Shown here piece by piece: positions 1 through 13,205 of a stretch of 64,000 nucleotides of DNA. The DNA comes from Lycocorax pyrrhopterus obiensis. Its lineage: Eukaryota; Chordata; Aves; Passeriformes; Paradisaeidae. The translations under genes and the position numbers were made by a program. The DNA lies in contig JACSVZ010000001.1 of NCBI GenBank assembly GCA_014706295.1, forward strand, positions 116,633,111-116,697,110, given 5' to 3'. Under the pieces are notes generated by a model. The model made no database searches. It was not told the origin of the DNA and worked only from the letters and a program-made list of their open reading frames with translations. The number at the start of each line of letters is the position of its first letter. Position 1 is the first letter of the stretch.

Positions 1-1123
1 CTAGGCTCTGCATTGCCTCCCAGCAGCGTTCTGGCTAAGGGGAATTGTGTGAAAACCTTGGAAGTGCTGTATTTTAACCAACTGTGCAGATAATCCATGA
101 AAAATGTCAGGAATTTATTTCCCCCATAAACAATTCATCACAATGTCTTCCCAGCATTCCCACGTCTGCCAGTCTGGAGAGGCAAATACCTGAGGAACAA
201 GAATAAAACACCTCCTACATGTTTTATTTCCAGGGCAATTCCCAACTCTATGCAGATGTGGATGGAGCAAGTGAAGGAGTGGTTTTCCCAAGAGAATAAA
301 AAGCATGAAAATGCTTTTTAAGGACTTCATGAAGACTGTTGTGCATTTTTTAATGACAATAAGAAGTCTCCACACTATAAATAACTTTGTAAACCTTCCA
401 TTAGAACTATTTGCATTAACATAAGCTGTGTCCAAAAATCCAGTAAAGTCTTTACAAAGTGAACATTTTATTGATAGTTTCCCTACTACATTTTCATAAC
501 AAAAAAGTACAAACAATTTGGCTTTTCTCTAGTTCTAAGAGGATTTTACTGAGATAAAATGAGAAGATCAGGAGTTGCTCAAAACTCTAATTTTAGTGTA
601 AATTTATTATCTTGCAGTGCAGGGGAGGAAGAAGGAAGATTTTCAGGGAGATTGAAAGAACTTAATACGAAAATATGAAAATAACAGGACTTTATTGTTT
701 CAGCCAATCCATGATGTGAACTGAAGGGTGTTGTTCTCCATACCTCTTTTGTCCTCCTGGCATTTCACTAACATGAAGTTTATGTAAAAATTCTTTTTTC
801 AAATATTGGTTCTAGTGTCACACTGACATTGGAATATGAGTGATATTTTTAGAAATGTCAGCAATGCAGGTAATAAACATTAATGATTTAACTAAGGGCA
901 AAAAGTTATGGATGGCTCATCACTCAACACTATTCCAGCTCTGTCTCAATATCCCATACCTGAGGCAAGCATCCTCAAATATTTAGTTATTGATTAACAA
1001 CAGCCAGCTTGAAAAGATTTTGAGGAATGGAGAGCTATCGACAATGAAATACATGGTTTTGGTATCTCATCAGAGATTTCTCTCTTTTTTTCTGCCAGAA
1101 AAGGAATATACTAATGAAGAGCT
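1..1123. other. AT-rich DNA without recognisable features
   Basis: No gene, RNA or repeat family was recognised. A 133-codon open frame on the minus strand (115-516) has no domain I recognise and no visible splice context, so I treat it as chance. Confidence 0.6.
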
Positions 1124-1173
1124 CAGGTTAGTAGATATATATATTCCAGGTTAGTAGATATATATATATATTC
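1124..1173. repeat. Two-copy AT-rich tandem duplication
   Basis: The unit CAGGTTAGTAG followed by a (TA)n run and TTC occurs at 1124-1146 (23 bp) and again at 1147-1173 (27 bp). The copies differ only in the number of TA units, which points to a recent local duplication followed by microsatellite slippage. Confidence 0.85.
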
Positions 1174-4100
1174 CTTAACTTTTGAATGCCTCACTTTGAA
1201 ACAAAAACTTTATTAGTTAAAATGGCTAATGTGCATGTAAAGGAAGAAGATGGACTAAATTAATATACTCTAAAATTCAAAAAATTCCCTGCAATAAATT
1301 TAATGCATATCTCTGCAATAAAAGCAGTTTGTCTGGAGATCTTGATGTCGATAATTTTCTGCTTTGTTAATGATGATGTTCAGCAGTCTAATCCAGACAG
1401 GACAGATAAATTCCATCTGGATGGGGGCAGCAGGGCATTGCTACCTGGCAAGAGGCCTCTGGCCGTGCTTGAATGCACTCCCTGGATCAAATCCAATCCC
1501 TGTCCCTGGCTGCGGACAAGAGCAGATGTGTGGACAAGAGCAGAAGAACAGGGCAGAAGTGTGAGGATATTCCCATTACAGTGCTTTGTCTTACAGTACA
1601 TGTAAGGCATGGAAGGAAGTGTTTTAATTTTCTGATCTCCCAAAATTAGCAAGCAACATGCATCCAGGGCAGAGACCCCAGCCTTCCCCTCCTGAGAGCA
1701 AGTCTGTCACTGCTGTGGCACAGGTAAGGACAGATTCGGACTCTCTGTGGTTCACAAACTGCAAATTCGGGGGGCACAGAGAGTGGGGGGAGCAGTGAGG
1801 ATGGGCTGCAGACACTGCTGGCCTGATTCAAAGCTACATGGAGCGCCTGACACAGCTGAGTCTTGGGCAGGCCTCCAGAGGGGTCTTCTCTGACCTGTTT
1901 TCTTGTGAGGAAATAGAGAAAATGCTCAAATCTACCGTTGCACCCACTTTCATCCACCTGAGGAGTTTAGACTGTCCTTTTTCCCATGCAAGGAAGGACC
2001 AAAGCCACTGTGGTCATTCCTGTCATGTCCTTAAAGATATCCGTGATAAAGCCTGCGGAGTTTTCTACGCAATCTATTGCACATCTACACTTAAAATTAG
2101 AAAGGACTTTTCAAAATGCCTATTCCAAACAGCTTTCTGTTCAGTTCAAGCCAGTGGCTCCTTCTTTCCTCCAAAGAAATAAGATAACTCCTTGCAATGT
2201 GCCCTGCAGTGAAAGATTGTTGTCGTGTCTGCCACTTTGGGCACCGTGGTGCTTAACACCAGCTGGAAATTCGACTCTAATGAGCCCCTGCCCTTCCTCC
2301 CTGCTCCTTCCAGTTAGAGAGGGACAAAGGCAGAGACTGAGGGTTGAGATAATTTACTGAAAGCAAACAGCAGTGGGGTGAGAAATGCACAGTAACAGCA
2401 GCAACCTGTTGGAGTAGATCAAGATTAAACACAATCACACCTGACTCACTCTATATGTGCCAGAACAAGAGGAAAACAATCACTTCTTCTGCTCTAGTCA
2501 CATCACATTTACTGCACAGAAAAAGTTCCTTTCTTCGTGCAGGATGATTTTTTTTTCAAAGGGTTTATTTTTTCTCTCTAGTCCTGCCAACATTCCTTTC
2601 ACATGAGGAAACTTGAACAGATTGAAGCCCTTGTTCAGAGCACGGTTTGTAGTACAAACATGCTACAGTTATCAACTCACAGTGCCCAAACAAACGGGGG
2701 CAAAACCAGACTGAGACCCCCACAACGTAAGTTTAGAAAGTGGTACAATAAATAAGTGTTATAAAAGCAGATCACTATTTTGTGATCTACTTATGAAAAC
2801 TGGTAAAACTAGTGTTGTCTATAAAATTTAAGATATATATACTCAATAATTAAGAAGTTCAATATGAATACAATTTTACAATATAAAATAAAAAACAATT
2901 TACCTCAGCACGCTTTTGCTCCATCTGCTCAGATTCCACAGGTTAGCTTTATAACACAGCCAAAGAGACAAGAGTTATTATTGAAATTCCACCTGTCCCC
3001 ACTGGTATGTACCCAAAACTGAGGCCAAGTCTAGCATGATGTCAAAATGAATCCACTCACACAAGAACAACATCAGCCTAACTGCAACCATTTGATGTTA
3101 TCCAGACACTCCTAGAAAAGGGAGAAAAGCTAAACTGGGCTGAATTTTTGCTAGGGAAAATATGCAAAAACGAGGTGCTAAGATTTCTGCTGAGTATTCA
3201 TCTCTGAAATTTATATTTTTTTTAGCCTTCTCATGTAGAGTGGGACACTGCTAAGCAAAGGCATGGCAGCAGTATATACACATCTTGTCTCCTAGTTGAA
3301 CAATATGATGAATTCCAAGCACTTATGCACATGGTTAAAATGCACATTCATGGATCAGCTCCTGGAAGCCTTATCTTGTGAAATAAACCAACCATCATTT
3401 AGATGTATTGCAGTGCCAGTCCCAAGGGGGTCTTCTAAGAGAACAAAAATCCCTATTTGTTTGCATGTGGCCACTCATATTAGTTTTTAAGCTGTCTGAG
3501 TTTTTGTGAAGGCTGGTTTTTTGCATAGCGTGTCTGAAATAGGAACTGTTTGGAACAGAGTACTGGGTTAGATTTTTCAAGATTGTTTAGATTTTTCCTT
3601 AAAAAAAAAAAAAGTAGGCTATCTACAAATAAATTGGCAGAGAGGGAGGTCTGAACCCACAATACACTGTTTTTTTTGGTGGCAATGGTTCCATTCGTTC
3701 CATTAGTGGAGAACTATGTTACTAAGACAAAAAAGATTGTCACCACTCAATGATTTAATGGATGATTTGTGTTTCTCTCCATTCAATTGCTGAGTCATCC
3801 CTTTTTGGTGTCCATAAGGTTTGTTAAGTTCAGAGCTTCTTTCTGGTGTCACGTTGCAACTGAATTGATTAGGGTAATAGTTAAGATGCAGCTCATGAAT
3901 GGATATTTTTCCCCTGAAAGAGATATTTAGGTGAGGACACTCAATATTAATTGGGGCAGATTTATCAAGAATACAGGACCAAGGAAAAGTAAAAAAGAGA
4001 AGGAAAAAAAAAGGAAGGAAAAGTTCCAGTATTCCCTGGCACTGACTAACTGTATCTGATGGTTGTAGTAGCATTTTGCTAAACAATGTTTATAGCCCCT

Positions 4101-6235
4101 GTAGTGTATAATTTGGCAAGACACTGTTGTTCCTTGAGAACATGGAATTCAAATGCCTCGACGATGGAAACATACTGTAATTAAAATTGCTGCTTTATTA
4201 ATGGGTGGTTTGTGAGCTATGTGACCCTCCACTCCAGCAAAACTGGAAATAGTCCCAACAGTTATGCCTGAACTGAAATAAAACCTAGAAATTTGACATG
4301 AGTGCAGGGAAAAAGCATCTGCATGGGTCAGAAAGTATAAGCATGGAAATATATGAGATTTTGAACTGAAGCTCAAAGAATAGTTTTAAAAACACAAGCA
4401 GTCTGAAATCTGCATAATTTCCTTTGCCAGGCTATACATGAGACCATCCTTGAAAATTTTTTAGGAGGGCACTGATGAGTTCAGAGGGAGCTCTGTAAAG
4501 CTTCAGCATTCCTAACACAATGCCAGAGCACAGGCAGTAGAAGGTGCTCTTGTAACAGCAAACAGCAGTGCTGGATTTGACCAGTGAGAACTCAGAATCC
4601 TCCTGCCCCTCATGCACCCTGTGTTCCAAAAGCCGTGGAGCCAAAGGATTGCTCAACCTGATTGTTTTTAATCAAACAAGGCCAGCTTTAGCCACACTGA
4701 AGTGCAGAGAGAGAATTCCTTCATGGTATGGTGACTTACCCCATTACTTTGCTGACTTTCTCCAGTCCTTTATCCACAGCACCTGGCTTATCCCACACCC
4801 CCGGAAGTCCTGACAGCTCTGATGGTGCAGAATATTTCCGTATTTAAATAGATTAGAAAAGTTAATTTCTACTAAATATGGTTTTCCTACATATCCATTA
4901 GGATAGGTGAGTATGAAACAACTTTTACTGCTTCACAGTGTCAGATACTGGGAATTCTATTCCTGCAGTCTTCAGGAAAGGGAGCTGAGCTTTTTCCTGT
5001 GCAGCTGTTAATGGTGAGTGGGAGAAAATTCAACAGTTTTTCAGTTGTTTTAACATCCTGTTTTTATCTGAGCATTGCACCTACAACAGAGCTGGTGCTT
5101 ACCAAGTCCTTTCAAACACCTAGGTAAAACAGAACGTGAAATTGTGAAAAAGGATCTTGTGACTGGACAGTTGTTGTGGTTTATGGTTGCCATTGTTGGG
5201 ACGTGGATCTCAGCACTCACAGAATGAGGTCTGTGGAAGGGAAACAGATAAGTAACACATGTTAACTGAGCTGGAACATTTGAAAAAAATTGTAACATTT
5301 TTCTTTAGACATAAATGGATGAATTTCAATTGTCCCTTCAAGGCTTAAAACAACTTACAGCTGTTACTTGCTAGGGGAAGGCCTATTTTAATTCTAGTTA
5401 TGCCCTGGAAATGACTGTGTTTTCACTCGCATCTTAGTAAACCAATACTCCTAGAATTAGTCTTTAAATAAGTCCCTTCTATGGATTTTTATAGTTCATG
5501 GTGATTCCCTGTCTGAAGAAGAGTAAGTGCTTGTGAGATTTTTCCTGAAATTTAAAGGAAGAAATTATCTTGGGTATCTTTTACAATAGTGTTTCCTGAT
5601 TAATGACGATATTGGTAACCAGACAAACCAAAAGGGCACATGCTTTAAGAAGCACCAAACATCACACATATTGATTACTACGTAAGAATTTGTTAATGTT
5701 TAGAAGAAAAAAGGAAACTGATGTTTTGAAGTCACAAGACCAAGTTTTTTCTTTTTATGTCGCAAATGTGATTCTTTACTTACAGCCCACTGCAGTTCTG
5801 CTCATTAGCTATGCCTGAAAAGCTGTGCTGACAGGTTTCTATATGAAAAAAAATCAAATAAAAAGAAGAAGAATAGGAAATGTAGAATTGCATGATCATA
5901 TGTCTAGTTGGTTGTTTCTGAAGCAAAAATTGGTGCATTGTAAGGCACAGAATCCCAGATTCAACAGGCATTTCCCTAAATGAACTGTCCTATTCTTCTG
6001 CACAATATAGAGAGAGTATCCCTTTAATTGTTTTGGCCTTTAAGCTGGCACAGTAACCCGCACATCCTCAAACTGCACATCCTGATGCTTTGTTTGGCAG
6101 AACATTTGAACAGAGAAAATGGGACAGGTAAAAATGATGAATTCACCTGGAGAATTATCCCTGTCTCCTAAAAGACAATTCAACTTGTTACAAGCCTAGT
6201 CACTGCAATTATATCTTCTAGTAGTGGAGGTTACC
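1174..6235. other. Non-coding AT-rich stretch
   Basis: No gene or interspersed repeat was recognised in about 5 kb. Small items are an 18-bp spaced duplication of GGACAAGAGCAG (1514-1525 and 1532-1543) and a run of 13 A at 3601-3613. Open frames here are short, overlap on both strands and show no domain. Confidence 0.55.
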
Positions 6236-6337
6236 ATAGAATGATAAAATCACAGGATGGTTTGGGCTGGAAAAGACCTTAAATATAATCTGGTTCCAAC
6301 CCCCCTGCCATGGGCAATGATGCCTTCCACTAGATTA
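6236..6337 (-). mobile_element. CR1 LINE 3'-end fragment, antisense
   Basis: Read on the minus strand, this is the end of a CR1 3' UTR. It has the block matching 'CCATGGGCAGGGGGTTGGAACC', then a decayed 'AAGGTCTTTTCCAGCCCAAACC' block, then the ATTCTAT tail. It is only about 100 bp, so it is strongly 5'-truncated, as is usual for CR1. Several substitutions suggest an old insertion. Confidence 0.88.
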
Positions 6338-7359
6338 TGTTGATGCTTAAAGTAGCATGAATTTATGGAAATAATGCACTGGTCACTGCTTCTGCTGCCT
6401 TAGAGACAGGACCAGTAGGGACCAGTGTGTCCCCACACTCTCAGCAGTTTCCATTTGCTTTTTCCCATGTGTATCCTTCACAAAATTCACTCCTTAAATG
6501 GCTCTGATGTTCCCCCAGCCACCTCCCTCCCCACACCCCATCAGAGGACCGACCGTCACCAAGGGAAAAGAGCCAGGCTGGCTTTTTTTCTTAGATGGAT
6601 TTTTGGCAAATGGGCAGACAGTAGAGAGCACAAATGTTATGAAGTGCAGTTGCCAAGTCACAAGGCATTTACCTCCTCTTCTTGCTCCTCTCAGCTCTGC
6701 CTGATAGAGATTTGGGTGCAGCTACTTCATGATGCTGCATTCCCTAGAGCCACATCGCTCGCTGCCACCTTTGCCAGCTGACGCTGGGTCTTGTGCTTCC
6801 ATCATCCTCCTCCTGTTTCTGGAAAATTTCTTTTCATCATCCAGGTGCCTGGGCAACCAGTGTGGTTCTGGTGCATCCTGTCCTAGCAGCAGACAGAGGA
6901 GTTTCAGGAAGATTCATTGGCCTTTTTGAGCCACACATGATGTTACTTATGAGCAGATATTACTGCACTTATCAGAGGCAGAGAGGAGCCAGGAGAACGC
7001 AAGCACTGTGCAAACCCCACGCACATTTATGCCACGGATCCTGATGTCCAGCACCCCCTTTGACCTCATATTCCACTTCCTTACGAACACAACCTGCTGG
7101 CCATGCTCCACCAGGCAATGTTTATGCAGTGTGACCTCTGAGACACTGATGACATAATTAAGACATCTCAAAAAACAGGCAGGCTTTGCATCCTGACGTC
7201 TGGAAGATCTAGATTTGCACTTAGAAGTCCCCTGACGTCTCTCAGAAACGCAGGTTTCTGTTTTCCAAATTTTAGTTTAAAATGAACAGAGCAGGATTTG
7301 TGCTGGGTCTGGGTATGTCCAGTTCAGCACGTTATAATTAATTAGCTGATTTCACAGGA
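6338..7359. other. Non-coding stretch with two CRE-like sites
   Basis: The first part (about 6420-7060) is less AT-rich than its surroundings and holds overlapping short open frames with no domain. Two identical CCTGACGTCT sites near 7.2 kb are listed separately. No gene is recognised. Confidence 0.5.
7194..7240. promoter_or_regulatory. Pair of near-consensus CRE sites
   Basis: TGACGTCT occurs at 7194-7201 and again at 7233-7240, each preceded by CC, 39 bp apart. TGACGTCA is the full cAMP-response element bound by CREB/ATF proteins; these copies miss only the last base. CpG is scarce in the surrounding DNA, so two retained copies of one CpG-bearing 8-mer are notable. Binding is inferred, not shown. 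Confidence 0.35.
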
Positions 7360-7380
7360 TGCTGCATGTGGCATGCAGCA
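7360..7380. repeat. Short perfect hairpin
   Basis: TGCTGCATG (7360-7368) and CATGCAGCA (7372-7380) form a 9-bp perfect stem with a 3-base loop. It lies in an AT-rich setting next to TTATAATTAATTAGC. It may be a chance palindrome or part of a conserved non-coding element. No small-RNA precursor is claimed. Confidence 0.4.
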
Positions 7381-8358
7381 AGTGATTGCAAAATGAGTAA
7401 TAAATGAATCCATAAAAAATGCGGAGCTTTGGCCCACGATGGATTTCCAAACAAAAGCCTTGGATGCTGAATGTTATTTTGATTTTTAACACCTGTAAGC
7501 CATGGAGATTTATTTCTCCACCACACTCCTGGCCTGAAAATTTAATTTGTTCAAATTACAATCAGGCTTATCTGGGGTTTAAGGTTTAACTTCTGGTTAA
7601 GCTTCCAGATGCAATTATTGTTTTAAGATGGGGGGTTGTACCCATTCCAGCAATGCTGTGCTGCTTCAGCAGATTTTTCATTCTCATGCATGCATTTATT
7701 TTGTAGTTTATCTTGGCCTTACAGGAAACATTCTTCATGAATCTCTTGAAATCTCAGAGCCTTCACCTTTATAGGCCTTTTACATGCATTCTTATAGGAA
7801 AGAATTTCTGACAGGCTGTAAGAAGTCTGATAATTTTATTTCTGATCTGGACATTGGAGTTGTACAAGTATGCTGTAAGAGGCTCTTCCTTATTTTCCTA
7901 TTCCTTTTTACCCACTTGGCTCAGTGAACTTGCAGTAATTACCACGTGACATCTGAATTTAGGACTCCCCTGGCACTCAGTAGAGAGTGAATTGATGTCA
8001 CTACAATAATACAGTAGATTTTTTTTGTTTGCAATATATTAAAACATGGTTTTTATTTTAATATATTTTTGTTCTCCTCTTGCGTTCAAACTATTCCCAG
8101 CAATTAGAGGAGAACATTGTAAATTCTTTTCTGATTTATGGAGCTTGAAATAATTTTCTCCAGTGGAACTTATCCTGCTGGTTGTATGGTCAGCACATGT
8201 TAAACACTTACTCTGTAAAAGCACTGCTAAGCTCATTAAACTCCGGAGAAAACCCCCAGGAATTTAAGAGAAGCTAAAGTAACAATGTTAATTTAAAGTA
8301 AATTGAGGGCTCACTCTGTTTTAAAATGGATAACTGAAAAATATCTGCAGGTGGATGA
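7381..8358. other. AT-rich DNA without recognisable features
   Basis: No gene, RNA gene or repeat family was recognised. Open frames are short and isolated. Confidence 0.55.
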
Positions 8359-8421
8359 GAGGCTGGACATGCCCTGGGTGTGTGCTCTGGGAGCCCAGAA
8401 CCCCTTTCTATGATTCTATTT
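8359..8421 (+). mobile_element. Possible CR1 3' tail fragment
   Basis: The segment ends with TTCTATGATTCTATTTT, the typical CR1 terminal repeat, preceded by a GC-richer 45-base stretch in AT-rich DNA. The preceding bases do not match the main CR1 3' UTR that I recognise elsewhere in the window, so this could be another subfamily or a rearranged copy. Confidence 0.4.
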
Positions 8422-10609
8422 TAATTATTGAATTTATTTAAAGTAGAGACGTTTCTCTACATACCTGGGCATTCTTTTATTTTTCAATAAAAGAGTTTCT
8501 TTGCTTTTCTTCAATTTTATTTTAAAATGCTGTTTGGATTTGTTAACAGTTGATCGCTTACCTTGGAAAACAAGCTTCAAAAAAATATCCAAAGCAAAAC
8601 GTTTTTGTGCAATTCTTCAGAGCGAGGATACCAACAGAGTGACCTGTAGTCTTTAATTAATAGACACAATTTGCTATTTATTGACTTGTGGATTTAAAGT
8701 GCTGTTAGAATTCCAGGAGTAGCTGAAGATTTAAATTCCTCCAAAAATATGTTGCCAAGTTGTCCTGCCTCAAATCTGCAAGAAGAATGTTTTTGTTTAT
8801 TCAGCCTTTCGAGTGCTTCATCCACATATTTCTAAGTAGAGCTGATCTGGGTTTTTGCTGAGGGAAAAGGTTCTCTCCAGACCTTGATCAGGGCCAAACC
8901 ACACGTTTGTGTGCAGACAGACGTATAGGAGGCAAATTACAGTCTCCTGAAGCAAGGAGGGAACACCGATGCTGTTTGTTTCAGGTGCAGTGTGAACTTG
9001 CCTCCTGAGTGGCTGTGCGAAGAGGAGAGCTGGCCTTCCTCTGAGAGTTTCATTCCATGGTAGAGGGATTGTACCGGAGTGTACAGTTCAGTAAAAAAGT
9101 GAAAACTCAGAAGCCAACATGGCTTGAGTTGTGTTGAACGTGAAATCCTGTGATTTGTTTCCAACCTGAACAAGCCCTAGAAGGTGTTCTGTGGAAATTT
9201 CAGCAGAATTGTAGCAACGTGTTCCTACCTGGATCACCTCTAGCAACAGCTAATGAAAAGCAGGAGTCAGCTTGCAGAACTTGTGGAGATGGACTTGCTG
9301 GCAGTGCTGGTGCCACCTCCCTTTCATCCAGGCACCTGACAACCAGGGCACAGGGTTATCACACCCTCTCTCAAGGCTTTGAACCTGCTTCCTCTGCCAG
9401 AGGTGCCAGGGAGAGATTCCACTCCAGACCAGGCTTCTTGGGCAGTGAGTTCCTCAGCTAAGAAAGCTCAGCCAATTCACAGCCCTTTTAGCTCATTGAT
9501 ACATCACTGATAGGGGCCTCAGCACGAGTGGCTCTGATTTGTGCCTCCTGTGCTGCTTTGCTTGCTGATTTCTGCAGTCCCACATGCATATTCAGTTCCT
9601 GGGAGTGACCTTTCTTCTAATTTTTCACCCCCTCTTCCCTTTCTACTTCATCCCTTGTCCTTTGTTTTTGTTACCCTACCAAAACAAGGGATTGACAACC
9701 CCTGAACAGCAGATCATAAAATCACAACAGAATTTGCACAGAATAGGGCTTTCCAACAAAAAGTGCCTTTACTTGTTCTGGTTTTGAGCTCTGTCTTCTG
9801 GGAAAGACTGTACTTGCATTTGTGGTTTTTTAGTTATTCCTTTTCCTGTCTCTGGAGAGCTGCCTGCTCTTCTCACCATTCCAACACTGCTTTTCTCCCT
9901 GTTTCTGCCTGTACATTGCACTGCTTTCTCTGAGTGCTGTGATAGCTCTGCACTGTGATGAGGTGGAGTGGAACACTTCATAACAAAAGACAAAGTTGTG
10001 TTGGGTTTTCTCAGCCAGGCTTGGTTTCAGGATTGGTGAGACAAACAAATTTGAAACCAGGATATATACCTAGGTGGGTCTAGAATTTAGCAGCAGCTTG
10101 AACAGGCAGGAATTTCTGCAGGGGTACAAGAAAGGAGTTTATATTTCATAATTCTTATGAAAAGGGCAAAAAGTCCAAGTCAACTAAACAAGCTCCCTAA
10201 AGCCTTTCCTGTTAGTTATAAAAATCCTAAGACATCAAGTTGCAAAATGAAGCACCTGATTTAGGAAGTGCCAGTCATTAAGATTTTCTGGCCAATCTCA
10301 ACACCTCTGAATTATGATTCTGTTCTGCAAGAATTCTGGCCCACCTCTCATTGGCAGCGTATGGAAGACTGCAAAGAAGTTCCGTATTTCGCTTATATGT
10401 GCAAGAGAAGAGGATTTGTTTTTGCAAACTGTGTTCATCTCATACTGGCTGAAGAAAACTCTGCAGGTGTAGTGTCTTAGACCTTGCTTGCAGTTTATTA
10501 CATGTCTCCTGCTGAAGAGAGGGGTTATTCCCTGTCCCAGCTGAGTAGCTTTGCCTTGGGTTGCACAGAGGAACCTTCAGCAAACTACTATTAACCACGT
10601 GCAAGAGAC
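8422..10609. other. Non-coding stretch
   Basis: No gene or repeat family was recognised. A 103-codon open frame (9150-9461, plus strand) has no domain that I recognise. Confidence 0.5.
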
Positions 10610-10665
10610 TTTTTGCTGAATTGGGCCTAGAACTGAGCGTTTTTGCTGAATTGGGCCCTAGCAAA
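10610..10665. repeat. 30-bp tandem duplication, two copies
   Basis: TTTTTGCTGAATTGGGCC begins at 10610 and again at 10640, giving a 30-bp period. The copies are nearly identical, so the duplication is fairly young. It ends about 10 bp before the 3' end of the antisense CR1 that follows. Confidence 0.85.
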
Positions 10666-10674
10666 TGATGCCTG

Positions 10675-11020
10675 CAGAATTCCAGGATGGGTCAGGCTGG
10701 AAGGGACCACAGTGGCTCATCTGGTCCCAGCTCCCTGCTCCAGCAGGGCCATCCCAGAGCACAGGGCACAGGATTGTGTCCAGAGGGCTCTGGAATATCC
10801 CCAGGGAGGAGACTCTGCAGCCTCCCTGTCTCTGTTCAGGGCTGGGCACTGCCCAGGGCAGGAGTTCTGCCTCCTGTGGAGGGGGAACTCACTGGGATCA
10901 GTCCCTGCCCGTTGCTCTGGTGCCATTGCTGGGCCTGCTCGGCCCTGGTGCCTGCTGGGCCCTGCCCTGAGCCCTCCCTGCACACAGGGACACCCAGGGA
11001 CAGAAGGGACATACAGAGCA
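10675..11020 (-). mobile_element. CR1 LINE 3' UTR fragment, antisense, GC-rich subfamily
   Basis: On the minus strand this reads as a CR1 3' UTR of the subfamily whose complement carries 'GGTCAGGCTGGAAGGGACCA', then the 'catcccagagcacagggcac' and 'ggattgtgtccag' blocks, then a degraded block matching the 'cccattgctctggtgccattgctgggc' region. The terminal tail is reduced to AGAATTCC. It differs from the subfamily seen at 19.7, 30.6 and 44.8 kb. Open frames here (for example 10643-11083 plus and 10717-11058 minus) are shadows of the repeat, not genes. Confidence 0.85.
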
Positions 11021-12025
11021 GAGGGTCCCTGTGAGTACAATATCCCCCCTACCATCACAGGGCTTCCTCAGAGCAAGCTGTGACACTGGACCAGACCTGG
11101 ATCCTCAACATCCAGGGGCATCCTGGGGACTCCTGAGCTGGCTGCTGACTGTGTTTGACTCTGTGTAGTTTGTCCAGGCTGAAATCTTGATCTCTCATGG
11201 CTGCAGCAGATCAGTAACATTCTGCACTGGTTTACTGGCGCCTCCTCCAATTTGGAACCGTGCCCAGCTGTATCAAGTCCCCAGGACTTTTTGTTCAAAC
11301 TGGCAGGAGTTTTGCCTTTTTTAACCATTAATCACTAAATTGTGCAAAGTGGAGAGTGGGAGACAGGGCATTGTATAGCCCCAGACATAATAAATAGTTT
11401 ACCAAGGATATTGCATGAAGTCACATGTAGAATTCTTTAGTTATTTATCTTTACTATGCACCAGCTGAGAGCAGACTGGAGTGCATTTGCTGACAAGATT
11501 TGTGTGCCATCAGGAAAACATTTTATAGAGCTACCATAGTCCTGATACTATGCTAAGAATAATAATGACAGCACTCACATAGTACCTGAAGAAGTCCTTC
11601 CAGTCAGAGGATGCTTTTAGGTGCACAGATGGAAAAGATAACAAATTTGCCTCATCAGGAAAAATTTGAAAGCCAATTAAAATATTTTTCCTTTGCAAAG
11701 ACTGTGATTTGGCAGCTGATTTTATAAATGTTCTTTAACTCAAACAAAACTGTTTTCCATTAAAAAAGCCCTTCTTCTTTTGCTCTTCAGTTGCGTAAGA
11801 CAAGCCCGAGACAGACATTTTATTGCTGAAGTCTGTTTAAATTTATCTTATGACTAATTGGGCTTTGATTAAAGTATAATAAAACATTAAGTGTCTGTAG
11901 GCTGAGTCCAAAAACTACTTTTCCTTTTTTGCAAAAGATGATTTTTGAGCACGTATGACTCAATATTTCAGTGCTCTTTAGTCTAAGGAACTCCTGGTAC
12001 TGTAAGTACTTGCAAATGGCACTTA
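11021..12025. other. AT-rich DNA without recognisable features
   Basis: No gene, RNA or repeat family was recognised. Open frames are short. Confidence 0.55.
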
Positions 12026-12079
12026 CAATTTGTGGTTACTCGTAGTGTGTAGCAATTTGCGGTTACTTGCAGAAGAAAA
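12026..12079. repeat. Diverged 27-bp tandem duplication
   Basis: CAATTTGTGGTTACTCGTAG at 12026-12045 is repeated as CAATTTGCGGTTACTTGCAG at 12053-12072, a 27-bp period with three differences. It is an old local duplication of unknown role. Confidence 0.7.
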
Positions 12080-13205
12080 CCTCCACATAATTTACCCTAT
12101 TGCTGCGCTGTCTTTATAAAAAACTACCATGGTTTGATTAGCTTGTAAAAACCAGCAAATCTTTACTCTCGGGGTGGGAGCTGGGAACTTCACATCTCCA
12201 GGACTGTGAAGAGTTTGAAGTGTCTCCTGCTCAGAGCATCTGCCATAAAATCCCCTGACTAAGCCCCTAACTCAATGTTTATTGCCATTTATAGTCTGCC
12301 TGCAGTTGCCATAAGCTGAAGGGTGTCTATTCTGGTTTCCTACTGTTTTCATTAATAAAGAAAGCAATGTAAACAATACAAATAAATATTTATTTCTTCC
12401 ACTCCTCCCCTGCCCTCACTGACATGAAACTGAAGAGTCCCTAATGGAGGAGCTGGCCTCAGGGTCAACACAACGTTTGGGATAGTGCTTGTCCTCTCTT
12501 CTACTATTTTTGCATCTTTTATTAACACTCTGGTTTATTTTTCTGCCTTTCTCATGAGACTGATGTTGTGCCAGTAGTAAGGCTATACATGACCCATTCA
12601 AATGCAGTTTTCCAGCTCTGTCTACTGCTGGTATCCATCTGCAGTGGGTTTTCAGATGTGCTGCTGTCCTAAAAGCTCAGCCATGCAGAAAAAAAATCTC
12701 TGCTCCAAAACCTGCAACTGTGAAAGTGTGAATTTATTCCCTTACATTGAAAGAGCAATTAAAGAATTTAGATGCACAATCAGAATTTTTCTTCCTCAAT
12801 TCTCTGGGTTTTTTTTTACCAGAAGGAAAAAAAAGTAAATACAAAATACTTGGTGAAAGGCCTTCTACATTTCTGAGTTCATACCCTGAAAACAGCACAG
12901 AAAATATGCCATGATATAGTTTCATGCCTGTGTAACAGCAGCTTTTATGGCATTTTGTGGAGTCCACAAGACATATTTGTCCATCTTCCAGCTCTGCAGG
13001 CTTCTGATCTTCTTGAAATTCAAGTTGCATTCTCCTCGACTTCTCCTTGTCACGATAACTTCCCACCAGCCAAACCGTGTCTTGTATTGCATTTATGCAA
13101 GCACACATTCTTCAGATTCTGTTTCTGGTTAATCTTTTTCATTCCTTGTCTTGCAGAGGCTGTCTGGAGAGACAGGATTATGGCCTTGGATTTGGAACAT
13201 ATTGA
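12080..13205. other. Non-coding stretch
   Basis: No gene was recognised. Open frames at 12602-12838 (plus) and 12734-13108 (minus) overlap on opposite strands and lack domains. Confidence 0.5.

Noticed and set aside
3601..3613. Run of 13 A as a possible processed-pseudogene tail
   Set aside because: No gene-like sequence precedes it and no target duplication was found. The A-runs at 26923-26935 and the T-run at 50898-50909 fail for the same reasons.
10643..11083. 146-codon open frame and three overlapping frames
   Set aside because: They lie in a GC-rich antisense CR1. Open frames on both strands are expected from its composition.
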